Below are positions 23,481-35,586 of a stretch of 64,000 nucleotides of DNA, piece after piece. Position numbers and translations under genes: made by a program. Positions within the stretch are counted from its first letter, which is position 1. Every line of letters starts with the position of its first letter. The stretch is taken from contig CM069590.1 of the NCBI GenBank assembly GCA_035771175.1, positions 33,060,821 to 33,124,820 of the forward strand, given 5' to 3'. The notes beneath the pieces were generated by a model. That model was not told where the DNA came from and did no database searches. It worked only from the letters and a program-made list of their open reading frames with translations. Source of the DNA: Paratinospora sagittata. Lineage: Eukaryota; Streptophyta; Magnoliopsida; Ranunculales; Menispermaceae.

Positions 23481-25210
23481 TCTCGTTAGAAATATAAGAT
23501 TTTAGTCTAAGACGTGCCAATTGCAGGATAGCCTTATTTTTGAAAAATTAATATTTTGACACTAAAGAACCATTTCATTGACTCAAAACACTTTGATATA
23601 AGATTAAACACTTTTAAATAATTCAAAACTCATTAAAATTATGATTAAAACCTTTCAGAAAACATTTTTTTCAAAATGAAATACTATATCGAAAGTGATT
23701 TTGAAGACTTTGCAATTTTCAGAGTTTTAGTGCTGAGATTGATCGAGGGGTTACCCTACACACCAGAGATCAAACTAATGCATTAGACATGAGATATGTC
23801 TTCGTTCTTCGAGCTTGATCTTTGTAGAATTCGAAAGCTATTGTTTGATGTGTTCTTGATGCAAAACAGGTGATGTGTTCCTTTTTGATGTGTTATCTTA
23901 TCGAGACCACTTCATATACTTAGAGTTTTAAACAATGGATAGCCTCTGCAAATCTTAGCACACAAGGGATAAAATGAAGAACTAGCTGAACATCAAGACA
24001 GAATGCAATTTTGATTCAATTCGAAGCCTTTTTTTGCAAAGGCAAGAATCATTACTTTCTTCTCTTGAAAAACTCTTCGAAAAGCTCAATCTAACTTGCA
24101 AATATCGTGGGTGTTGTATTTTTGAAAATCAGAGAATGAGTGTTTTATAAAATTTGAAGTTGAAGGTTAAAGAGCAAGAGTAGTACAAAATGATTTGAAT
24201 TCAAAACATTGTTCAATCTAAAGTTTTTTGGGCGTGCGAGACAATGGGAATCATCTAGGTGTTACTAGAGAAAATTTCGATTAGGATAACCTTGCAAAAC
24301 TGTGAACGAATAGAAAAATCGAGCAAGCAGAAGTGCCCACATTTTTCTCGTTAGAAATATCAGATTTTAGTCTAAGACGTGCCAATTGCAGGATAGCCTT
24401 ATTTTTGAAAAATTAATATTTTGACACTAAAGAGCCATTTCATTGACTCAAAACACTTTGATATAAGAATAAACACTTTTAAATAATTCAAAACTCATTA
24501 AAATTAATGTTAAAACCTTTCGGAAAACATTTTTGTAATAATGAAATACTATATCGAAAGTGATTTTGAAGACTTTGCAATTTTCAGAGTTTTAGTGCTA
24601 AGATTGATCGAGGGGTTACCTTACACACCAGAGATCAAACTAATGCATTAGACATGAGATATGTCTTCGTTCTTCGAGCTTGATCATTGTAGAATTCGAA
24701 AGCTATTGTTTGATGTGTTCTTGATGCAAAACAGGTGATGTGTTCCTCTTTGATGTGTTATCTTACCGAGACCACTTCATATACTTAGAGTTTTAAACAA
24801 TGGATAGGCTCTGCAAATCTTAGCACACAAGGGATAAAATGAAGAACTAGCTGAACATCAAGACAGATTGCAATTTTGATTCAATTCGAAGCTTTTTTTT
24901 GCAAAGGCAAGAATCATTACTTTCTTCTCTTGAAAAACTCTTCGAAAAGCTCAATCTAACTTGCAAATATCGTGCGTGTTAAATTTTTGAAAATCAGAGA
25001 ATGAGTGTTTTATAAAATTTGAAGTTGAAGGTTAAAGAGCAAGAGTACTAAAAAATGATTTGAATTCAAAACATTGTTCAATCTAAAGTTTCATGGGCGT
25101 GCGAGACCATGAGATTCATCTAGGTGTTACTAGAGAATATTTCAATTAAGATAACCTGGCAAAACTGTGAAGGAATAGAAAAATCGAGCAAGCAGAAGTG
25201 CCCACATTTT
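23481..25210. repeat. Higher-order dimer, copy 1 (M28-M29), start of the diverged domain
   Basis: M28 (23481) joins a B-like head mark ('gccaattgcagg') to a type-A body ('agattaaac', 'ttcagaaaac'). It ends with a new set: 'gtgggtg', 'gtagtac', 'gaaaatttcg', 'taggataaccttgc' and 'gaacgaatag'. M29 (24346) is type B with 'aattaatgtt', 'gtaataatg', 'gataggctc', 'gttaaat' and 'gaccatgagattc'. These marks recur in M30-M31. Confidence 0.85.
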
Positions 25211-26938
25211 TCTCGTTAGAAATATAAGATTTTAGTCTAAGACGTGCAAATTGCTGGATAGCCTTATTTTTGAAAAATTAATATTTTGACACTAAAGAAC
25301 CATTTCATTGACTCAAAACACTTTGATATAAGATTAAACACATTTAAACAATTCAAAACTCATTAAAATTATGATTAAAACCTTTCAGAAAACATTTTTT
25401 TCAAAATGAAATACTATATCGAAAGTGATTTTGAAGACTTTGCAATTTTCAGAGTTTTAGTGCTGAGATTGATCGAGGGGTTACCCTACACCAGAGATCA
25501 AACTTATGCATTAGACATGAGATATGTCTTCGTTCTTCGAGCTAGATCTTTGTAGAATTCGAAAGCTATTGTTTGATGTGTTCTTGATGCAAAACAGGTG
25601 ATGTGTTCCTTTTTGATGTGTTATCTTATCGAGACCACTTCATATACTTAGAGTTTTAAACAATGGATAGCCTCTGCAAATATTAGCACACAAGGGATAA
25701 AATGAAGAACTAGCTGAACATCAAGACAGATTGCAATTTTGATTCAATTCGAAGCCTTTTTTTGCAAAGGCAAGAATCATTACTTTCTTCTCTTGAAAAA
25801 CTCTTCGAAAAGCTCAATCTAACTTGCAAATATCGTGGGTGTTGTATTTTTGAAAATCAGAGAATGAGTGTTTTATAAAATTTGAAGTTGAAGGTTAAAG
25901 AGCAAGAGTAGTACAAAATGATTTGAATTCAAAACATTGTTCAATCTAAAGTTTTTTGGGCGTGCGAGACAATGGGAATCATCTAGGTGTTACTAGAGAA
26001 AATCTCGATTAGGATAACCTTGCAAAACTGGGAACGAATAGAAAAATCGAGCAAGCAGAAGTGCCCACATTTTTCTCGTTAGAAATATCAGATTTTAGTC
26101 TAAGACGTGCCAATTGCAGGATAGCCTTATTTTTGAAAAATTAATATTTTGACACTAAAGAACCATTTCATTGACTCAAAACACTTTGATATAAGAATAA
26201 ACACTTTTAAATAATTCAAAACTCATTGAAATTAATGTTAAAACCTTTCGGAGAACATTTTTGTAATAATGAAATACTATATCGAAAGTGATTTTGAAGA
26301 CTTTGCAATTTTCAGAGTTTTAGTGCTAAGATTGATCGAGGGGTTACCTTACACACCAGAGATCAAACTAATGCATTAGACATGAGATATGTCTTCGTTC
26401 TTCGAGCTTGATCATTGTAGAATTCGAAAGCTATTGTTTGATGTGTTCTTGATGCAAAACAGGTGATGTGTTCCTCTTTGATGTGTTATCTTACCGAGAC
26501 CACTTCATATACTTAGAGTTTTAAACAATGGATAGGCTCTGCAAATCTTAGCACACAAGGGATAAAATGAAGAACTAGCTGAACATCAAGACAGATTGCA
26601 ATTTTGATTCAATTCGAAGCCTTTTTTTGCAAAGGCAAGAATCATTACTTTCTTCTCTTGAAAAACTCTTCGAAAAGCTCAATCTAACTTGCAAATATCG
26701 TGCGTGTTAAATTTTTGAAAATCAGAGAATGAGTGTTTTATAAAATTTGAAGTTGAAGGTTAAAGAGCAAGAGTACTAAAAAATGATTTGAATTCAAAAC
26801 ATTGTTCAATCTAAAGTTTTTTGGGCGTGCGAGACCGTGAGAATCATCTAGGTGTTACTAGAGAATATTTCAATTAAGATAACCTGGCAAAACTGTGAAG
26901 GAATAGAGAAATCGAGCAAGCCGAAGTGCCCACATTTT
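25211..26938. repeat. Higher-order dimer, copy 2 (M30-M31), 1728 bp
   Basis: M30 (25211) is type A with the 'gcaaattgctgg' head that dominates the rest of the array. It has a 2-bp deletion ('ctacaccag'), 'gagctagatc', 'gtgggtg', 'gtagtac' and 'gggaacgaatag'. M31 (26074) is type B with 'aattaatgtt', 'gtaataatg', 'gataggctc', 'gttaaat' and a 'gccgaag' tail. The pair matches M28-M29 but with more point differences than the pentamer copies show. Confidence 0.84.
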
Positions 26939-27794
26939 TCTCGTTAGAAATATAAGATTTTAGTCTAAGACGTGCAAATTGCTGGATAGCCTTATTTTTG
27001 AAAAATTAATATTTTGACACTAAAGAACCATTTCATTGACTCAAAACACTTTGATATAAGATTAAACACTTTTAAATAATTCAAAACTCATTAAAATTAT
27101 GATTAAAACCTTTCAGAAAACATTTTTTTCAAAATGAAATACTATATCGAAAGCGATTTTGAAGAATTTTTAGAGTTTTAGTGCTGAGATTGATCGAGGG
27201 GTTACCCTACACCAGAGATCAAACTAATGCATTAGACATGAGATATGTCTTCGTTCTTTGAGCTTGATCTTTGTAGAATTCGAAAGCTATTATTTGATGT
27301 GTTCTTGATGCAAAACAGGTGATGTGTTCCTTTTTGATGTGTTATCTTATCGAGACCACTTCATATACTTAGAGTTTTAAACAACGGATAGCCTCTGCAA
27401 ATCTTAGCACACAAGGGATAAAATGAAGAACTAGCTGAACATCAAGACAGATTGCAATTTTGATTCAATTCGAAGCCTTTTTTTGCAAAGGAAAGAATCA
27501 TTACTTTCTTCTCTTGAAAAACTCTTCGAAAAGCTCAATCTAACTTGCAAATATCGTGCGTGTTGTATTTTTGAAAATCAGAGAATAAGTGTTTTATAAA
27601 ATTTGAAGTTGAAGGTTAAAGAGCAAGAGTACTACAAAATGATTTGAATTCAAAACATTGTTCAATCCAAAGTTTTTTGGGCGTGCGAGACAATGGGAAT
27701 CATCTTGGTGTTACTAGAGAATATTTCAATTAAGATAACCTGGCAAAACTGTGAAGGAATAGAAAAATCGAGCAAGCCGAAGTGCCCACATTTT
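26939..27794. repeat. Monomer M32, shortest copy (856 bp)
   Basis: Type A. A 7-bp loss near 27160-27175 turns the usual 'gaagactttgcaattttcag' region into 'gaagaatttttag', and the 2-bp deletion 'ctacaccag' is shared with M30. Private changes include 'agcgatttt', 'ctttgagc', 'tattatttg', 'caacggatag', 'gcaaaggaaag' and 'catcttggtg'. It is the most altered full monomer I noticed. Confidence 0.85.
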
Positions 27795-30388
27795 TCTCGT
27801 TAGAAATATCAGATTTTAGTCTAAGACGTGCCAATTGCAGGATAGCCTTATTTTTGAAAAATTAATATTTTGACACTAAAGAACCATTTCATTGACTCAA
27901 AACACTTTGATATAAGAATAAACACTTTTAAATAATTCAAAACTCATTAAAATTATGATTAAAACATTTCGGAAAACATTTTTGTAAAAATGAAATACTA
28001 TATCGAAAGTGATTTTGAAGACTTTGCAATTTTCAGAGTTTTATTGCTGAGATTGATCGAGGGGTTACCCTACACACCAGAGATCAAACTAATGCATTAG
28101 ACATGAGATATGGCTTCGTTCTTCGAGCTTGATCTTTGTAGAATTCGAAAGCTATTGTTTGATGTGTTCTTGATGTAAAACAGGTGATGTGTTCCTTTTT
28201 GATGTGTTATCTTATCGAGACCACTTCATATACTTAGAGTTTTAAACAATGGATAGCCTCTGCAAATCTTAGCACACAAGGGATAAAATAAAGAACTAGC
28301 TGAACAACAAGACAGAATGCAAATTTGATTCAATTCGAAGCCTTTTTTTGCAAAGGCAAGAATCATTACTTTCTTCTCTTGAAAAACTCTTCGAAAAGCT
28401 CAATCTAACTTGCAAATATCGTGCGTGTTGTATTTTTGAAAATCAGAGAATGAGTGTTTTATAAAATTTGAAGTTGAAGGTTAAAGAGCAAGAGTAGTAC
28501 AAAATGATTTGAATTCAAAACATTGTTCAATCTAAAGTTTTTTGGGCGTGCGAGACAATGGGAATCATCTAGGTGTTAGTAGAGAAAATTTCGATTAGGA
28601 TAACCTTGCAAAACTGTGAACGAATAGAAAAATCGAGCAAGCAGAAGTGCCCACATTTTTCTTGTTAGAAATATCAGATTTTAGTCTAAGACGTGCCAAT
28701 TGCAGGATAGCCTTATTTTTGAAAAATTAATATTTTGACACTAAAGAACCATTTCATTGACTCAAAACACTTTGATATAAGAATAAACACTTTTAAATAA
28801 TTCAAAACTCATTAAAATTATGATTAAAACCTTTCGAAAAACATTTTTGTAATAATGAAATACTATATCGAAAGTGATTTTGAAGACTTTGCAATTTTCA
28901 GAGTTTTAGTGCTAAGATTGATCGAGGGGTTACCTTACACACCAGAGATCAAACTAATGCATTAGACATGAGATATGTCTTCGTTCTTCGAGCTTGATCA
29001 TTGTAGAATTCGAAAGCTATCGTTTGATGTGTTCTTGATGCAAAACAGGTGATGTGTTCCTCTTTGATGTGTTATCTTATCGAGACCACTTCATATACTT
29101 AGAGTTTTAAACAATGGATAGGCTCTGCAAATCTTAGCACACAAGGGATAAAATGAAGAACTAGCTGAACATCAAGACAGATTGCAATTTTGATTCAATT
29201 CGAAGCCTTTTTTTGCAAAGGCAAGAATCATTACTTTCTTCTCTTGAAAAACTCTTCGAAAAGCTCAATCTAACATGCAAATATCGTGCGTGTTAAATTT
29301 TTGAAAATCAGAGAATGAGCGTTTTATAAAATTTGAAGTTGAAGGTTAAAGAGCAAGAGTACTAAAAAATGATTTGAATTCAAAACAATGTTCAATCTAA
29401 AGTTTTTTGGGCGTGCGAGACCATGGGAATCATCTAGGTGTTACTAGAGAATATTTCAATTAAGATAACCTGGCAAAACTGTGAAGGAATAGGAAAATCG
29501 AGCAAGCAGAAGTGCCCACATTTTTCTCGTTAGAAATATAAGATTTTAGTCTAAGACGTGCAAATTGCTGGATAGCCTTATTTTTGAAAAATTAATATTT
29601 TGACACTAAAGAACCATTTCATTGACTCAAAACACTTTCATATAAGATTAAACACTTTTAAATAATTTAAAACTCATTAAAATTATGATTAAAACCTTTC
29701 AGAAAACATTTTTTTCAAAATGAAATACTATATCGAAAGTGATTTTGAAGACTTTGCAATTTTCAGAGTTTTAGTGCTGAGATTGATCGAGGGGTTACCC
29801 TACGCCAGAGATCAAACTAATGCATTAGACATGAGATATGTCTTCGTTCTTCGACCTTGATCTTTGTAGAATTCGAAAGCTATTGTTTGATGTCTTCTTG
29901 ATGCAAAACAGGTGATGTGTTCCTTTTTGATGTATTATCTTATCGAGACCACTTCATATACTTAGAGTTTTAAACAATGGATAGCCTCTGCAAATCTTAG
30001 CACACAAGGGATAAAATGAAGAACTAGCTGAACATCAAGACAGAATGCAATTTTGATTCAATTCAAAGCCTTTTTTTTGCAAAGGCAAGAATCATTACTT
30101 TCTTCTCTTGAAAAACTCTTCGAAAAGCTCAATCTAACTTGCAAATATCGTGCGTGTTGTATTTTTGAAAATCAGAGAATGAGTGTTTTATAAAATTTGA
30201 AGTTGAAGGTTAAAGAGCAAGAGTAGTACAAAATGATTTGAATTCAAAACATTGTTCAATCTAAAGTTTTTTGGGCGTGCGAGACAATGGGAATCATCTA
30301 GGTGTTACTAGAGAATATTTCAATTAAGATAACCTGGCAAAACTGTGAAGGAATAGAAAAATCGAGCAAGCAGAAGTGCCCACATTTT
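27795..30388. repeat. Trimer unit B-B-A (M33-M35), 2594 bp
   Basis: M33 (27795) is B with 'aaaacatttcgg', 'ttattgctgag', 'atggcttcg', 'gatgtaaaac', 'aacaacaagac' and the 'gtagtac'/'gaacgaatag' tail. M34 (28660) is B with 'cttgttag', 'gtaataatg', 'gataggctc', 'aacatgc' and 'gagcgtttt'. M35 (29525) is A with 'actttcatat', 'ctacgccag', 'cgaccttg', 'gatgtcttc', 'gatgtattatc' and eight Ts. The next B-B-A unit starts 2594 bp on. Confidence 0.82.
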
Positions 30389-32982
30389 TCTCGTTAGAAA
30401 TATCAGATTTTAGTCTAAGACGTGCCAATTGCAGGATAGCCTTATTTTTGAAAAATTAATATTTTGACACTAAAGAACCATTTCATTGACTCAAAACACT
30501 TTGATATAAGAATAAACACTTTTAAATAATTCAAAACTCATTAAAATTATAATTAAAACCTTTCGGAAAACATTTTTGTAATAATGAAATACTATATCGA
30601 AAGTGATTTTGAAGACTTTGCAATTTTCAGAGTTTTTGTGCTAAGATTGATCGAGGGGTTACCGTACACACAAGAGATCAAACTAATGCATTAGACATGA
30701 GATATGTCTTCGTTCTTCGAGCTTGACCATTGTAGAATTCGAAAGCTATTGTTTGATGTGTTCTTGATGCAAAACAGGTGATGTGTTCCTCTTTGATGTG
30801 TTATCTTACCGAGACCACTTCATATACTTAGAGTTTTAAACAATGGATAGGCTCTGCAAATCTTAGCACACAAGGGATAAAATGAAGAACTAGCTGAACA
30901 TCAAGACAGATTGCAATTTTGATTCAATTCGAAGCCTTTTTTTGCAAAGGCAAGAATCATTACTTTCTTCTCTTGAAATACTCTTCGAAAAGCTCAATCT
31001 AACTTGCAAATGTCGTGCGTGTTAAATTTTTGAAAATCAGAGAATGAGTGTTTTATAAAATTTGAAGTTGAAGGTTAAAGAGCAAGAGTAGTACAAAATG
31101 ATTTGAATTCAAAACATTGTTCAATCTAAAGTTTTTTGGGCGTGCGAGACAATGGGAATCATCTAGGTGTTACTAGAGAATATTTCAATTAAGATAACCT
31201 GGCAAAACTGTGAAGGAATAGAAAAATCGAGCAAGCAGAAGTGCCCACATTTTTCTCGTTAGAAATATCAGATTTTAGTCTAAGACGTGCCAATTGCAGG
31301 ATAGCCTTATTTTTGAAAAATTAATATTTTGACACTAAAGAACCATTTCATTGACTCAAAACACTTTGATATAAGAATAAACACTTTTAAATAATTCAAA
31401 ACTCATTAAAATTATAATTAAAACCTTTCGGAAAACATTTTTGTAATAATGAAATACTATATCGAAAGTGATTTTGAAGACTTTGCAATTTTCAGAGTTT
31501 TTGTGCTAAGATTGATCGAGGGGTTACCGTACACACAAGAGATCAAACTAATGCATTAGACATGAGATATGTCTTCGTTCTTCGAGCTTGACCATTGTAG
31601 AATTCGAAAGCTATTGTTTGATGTGTTCTTGATGCAAAACAGGTGATGTGTTCCTCTTTGATGTGTTATCTTACCGAGACCACTTCATATACTTAGAGTT
31701 TTAAACAATGGATAGGCTCTGCAAATCTTAGCACACAAGGGATAAAATGAAGAACTAGCTGAACATCAAGACAGATTGCAATTTTGATTCAATTCGAAGC
31801 CTTTTTTTGCAAAGGCAAGAATCATTACTTTCTTCTCTTGAAATACTCTTCGAAAAGCTCAATCTAACTTGCAAATGTCGTGCGTGTTAAATTTTTGAAA
31901 ATCAGAGAATGAGTGTTTTATAAAATTTGAAGTTGAAGGTTAAAGAGCAAGAGTACTAAAAAATGATTTGAATTCAAAACATTGTTCAATCTAAAGTTTT
32001 TTGGGCGTGCGAGACCATGGGAATCATCTAGGTGTTACTAGAGAATATTTCAATTAAGATAACCTGGCAAAACTATGAAGGAATAGAAAAATCGAGCAAG
32101 CAAAAGTGCCCACATTTTTCTCGTTAGAAATATAAGATTTTAGTCTAAGACGTGCAAATTGCTGGATAGCCTTATTTTTGAAAAATTAATATTTTGACAC
32201 TAAAGAACCATTTCATTGACTCAAAACACTTTGATATAAGATTAAACACTTTTAAATAATTCAAAACTCATTAAAGTTATGATTAAAACCTTTCATAAAA
32301 CATTTTTTTCAAAATGAAATACTATATCGAAAGTAATTTTGAAACTTTGCAATTTTCAGAGTTTTAGTGCTGAGATTGATCGAGGGGTTACCCTACACCC
32401 CAGAGATCAAACTAATGCATTAGACATGAGATATGTCTTCGTTCTTCCAGCTTGATCTTTGTAGAATTCGAAAGCTATTGTTTGATGTGTTCTTGATGCA
32501 AAACAGGTGATGTGTTCCTTTTTGATGTGTTATCTTATCGAGACCACTTCATATACTTAGAGTTTTAAACAATGGATAGCCTCTGCAAATCTTAGCACAC
32601 AAGGGATAAAATGAAGAACTAGCTGAACATCAAGACAGATTGCAATTTTGATTCAATTCGAAGCCTTTGTTTGCAAAGGCAAGAATCATTACTTTCTTCT
32701 CTTGAAAAACTCTTCGAAAAGCTCAATCTAACTTGCAAATATCGTGCGTGTTGTATTTTTGAAAATCAGAGAATGAGTGTTTTATAAAATTTGAAGTTGA
32801 AGGTTAAAGAGCAAGAGTAGTACAAAATGATTTGAATTCAAAACATTGTTCAATCTAAAGTTTTTTGGGCGTGCGAGACAATGGGAATCATCTAGGTGTT
32901 ACTAGAGAAAATTTCGATTAGGATAACCTTGCAAAACTGTGAAGGAATAGAAAAATCGAGCAAGCAGAAGTGCCCACATTTT
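30389..32982. repeat. Trimer unit B-B-A (M36-M38) with a recent monomer duplication
   Basis: M36 (30389) and M37 (31254) share 'ttataatt', 'tttttgtgctaag', 'gtacacacaag', 'cttgaccattg', 'gaaatactc' and 'tgtcgtg', so they are near-copies over their first 640 bp. The last part of M36 ('gtagtac', 'gacaatgg') instead matches M35, while M37 has 'ctaaaaaatg', 'gaccatggg', 'aactatg' and 'gcaaaag'. M38 (32119) is A with 'aaagttatg', 'ttcataaaac', a 1-bp loss in 'gaaactttg', 'ctacacccc' and 'gcctttgtttgc'. Confidence 0.87.
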
Positions 32983-35586
32983 TCTCGTTAGAAATATCAG
33001 ATTTTAGTCTAAGACGTGCCAATTGCAGGATAGCCTTATTTTTGAAAATTTAATATTTTGACACTAAAGAACCATTTCATTGACTCAAAACACTTTGATA
33101 TAAGAATAAACACTTTTAAATAATTCAAAACTCATTAAAATTATGATTAAAACCTTCCGGAAAACATATTTGTAATAATGAAATACTATATCGAAAGTGA
33201 TTTTGAAGACTTTGCAATTTTCAGAGTTTTAGTGCTAAGATTGATCGAGGGGTTACCTTACACACCAGAAATCAAACTAATGCGTTAGACATGAGATATG
33301 TCTTCGTTCTTCGAGCTTGATCTTTGTAGAATTCGAAAGCTATTGTTTGATGTGTTCTTGATGCAAAACAGGTGATTTGTTCCTTTTTGATGTGTTATCT
33401 TATCGAGACCACTTCATATACTTAATATACTTAGAGTTTTAAATAATGGATAGCCTCTGCAAATCTTCGCACACAAGGGATAAAATGAAGAACTAGCTGA
33501 ACATCAAGACAGATTGCAATTTTGATTCAATTCGAAGCCTTTTTTTGCAAAGGCAAGAATCATTACTTTCTTCTCTTGAAAAACTCTTCGAAAAGCTCAA
33601 TCTAACTTGCAAATATCGTGCGTGTTGTATTTATGAAAATCAGAGAATGAGTGTTTTATAAAATTTGAAGTTGAAGGTTAAAGAGCAAGAGTACTACAAA
33701 ATGATTTGAATTCAAAACATTGTTCAATCTAAAGTTTTTTGGGCGTGCGAGGCAATGGGAATCATCTAGGTGTTACTAGAGAATATTTCAATTAAGATAA
33801 CCTGGCAAAACTGTGAAGGAATAGAAAAATCGAGCAAGCAGAAGTGCCCACATTTTTCTCGTTAGAAATATAAGATTTTAGTCTAAGACGTGCAAATTGC
33901 TGGATAGCCTTATTTTTGAAAAATTAATATTTTGACACTAAAGAACCATTTCATTGACTCAAAACACTTTGATATAAGATTAAACACTTTTAAATAATTC
34001 AAAACTCATTAAAATTATGATTAAAACCTTTCAGAAAACATTTTTTTCAAAATGAAATACTATATCGAAAGTGATTTTGAAGACTTTGCAATTTTTAGAG
34101 TTTTAGTGCTGAGATTGATCGAGGGGTTACCCTACACACCAGAGATCAAACTAATGCATTAGACATGTGATATGTCTTCGTTCTTCGAGCTTGATCTTTG
34201 TAGAATTCGAAACCTATTGTTTGATGCGTTCTTGATGGAAAACAGGTGATGTGTTCCTTTTTGATGTGTTATCTTATCGAGACCACTTCATATACTTAGA
34301 GTTTTAAACAATGGATAGCCTCTGCAAATCTTCGCACACAAGGGATAAAATGAAGAACTAGCTGAACATCAAGACAGATTGCAATTTTGATTCAATTCGA
34401 AGCCTTTTTTTGCAAAGGCAAGAATCATTACTTTCTTCTCTTGAAAAACTCTTCGTAAAGCTCAATCTAACTTGCAAATATCGTGCGTGTTGAATTTTTG
34501 AAAATCAGAGAATGAGTGTTTTATAAAATTTGAAGTTGAAGGTTAAAGAGCAAGAGTACTAAAAAATGATTTAAATTCAAAACACTGTTCAATCTAAAGT
34601 TTTTTGGGCGTGCGAGACAATGGGAATCATCTAGGTGTTACTAGAGAATATTTCAATTAAGATAACCTGGCAAAACTGTGAAGGAATAGAAAAATCGAGC
34701 AAGGAGATGTGCCCACATTTTTCTCGTTAGAAATATAAGATTTTAGTCTAAGACGTGCAAATTGCTGGATAGCCTTATTTTTGAAAAATTAATATTTTGA
34801 CACTAAAGAACCATTTCATTGACTCAAAACACTTTGATATAAGATTAAACACTTTTAAATAATTCAAAACTCATTAAAATTATGATTAAAACCTTTCAGA
34901 AAACATTTTTTTCAAAATGAAATACTATATCGAAAGTGATTTTGAAGACTTTGCAATTTTCAGAGTTTTAGTGCTGAGATTGATCGAGGGGTTACCCTAC
35001 ACACCAGAGATCAAACTAATGCATTAGACATGAGATATGTCTTCGTTCTTCGAGCTTGATCTTTGTAGAATTCGAAAGCTATTGTTTGATGTGTTCTTGA
35101 TGCAAAACAGGTGATGTGTTCCTTTTTGACGTGTTATCTTATCGAGACCACTTCATATACTTAGAGTTTTAAACAATGGATAGCCCCGGCAAATCTTCGC
35201 ACACAAGGGATAAAATGAAGAACTAGCTGAACATCAAGACAGATTGCAATTTTGATTCAATTCGAAGCCTTTTTTTGCAAAGGCAAGAATCATTACTTTC
35301 TTCTCTTGAAAAACTCTTCGAAAAGCTCAATTTTACTTGCAAATATCGTGCGTGTTGTATTTTTGAAAATCAGAGAATAAGTGTTTTATAAAATTTGAAG
35401 TTGAAGGTTAAAGAGCAAGAGTACTACAAAATGATTTGAATTCAAAACATTGTTCAATCTAAAGTTTTTTGCGCGGGCGAGACAATGGGAATCATCTAGG
35501 TGTTACTAGAGAATATTTCGGTTAGGATAACCTGGCAAAACTGTGAAGGAATAGAAAAATCGAGCAAGCAGAAGTGCCCACATTTT
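32983..35586. repeat. Trimer unit B-A-A (M39-M41), 2604 bp
   Basis: M39 (32983) is B with 'accttccgg', 'catatttg', 'gtaataatg', 'tgatttgttcc', 'atttatg' and an isolated doubled 9-mer. M40 (33857) is A with 'gaaacctattg', 'gatgcgttc', 'gatggaaaac', 'cactgttc' and 'ggagatg'. M41 (34722) is A with 'gacgtg', 'gccccggc', 'tttacttgc', 'gcgcgggcg' and 'cggttagg'. This starts the regime in which each B head follows an A monomer carrying 'gcgcg' or 'cggttagg'. Confidence 0.82.
33416..33433. repeat. Isolated doubled 9-mer in M39
   Basis: 'atatactta' is present twice, giving an 874-bp monomer more than 11 kb from the nearest other 874-bp copy (M26, 21742-22615). It comes with 'taaataatgg' and 'cttcgc', the same linked set seen in left-domain monomers such as M16. 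That favours conversion from that class over an independent duplication. Confidence 0.85.
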
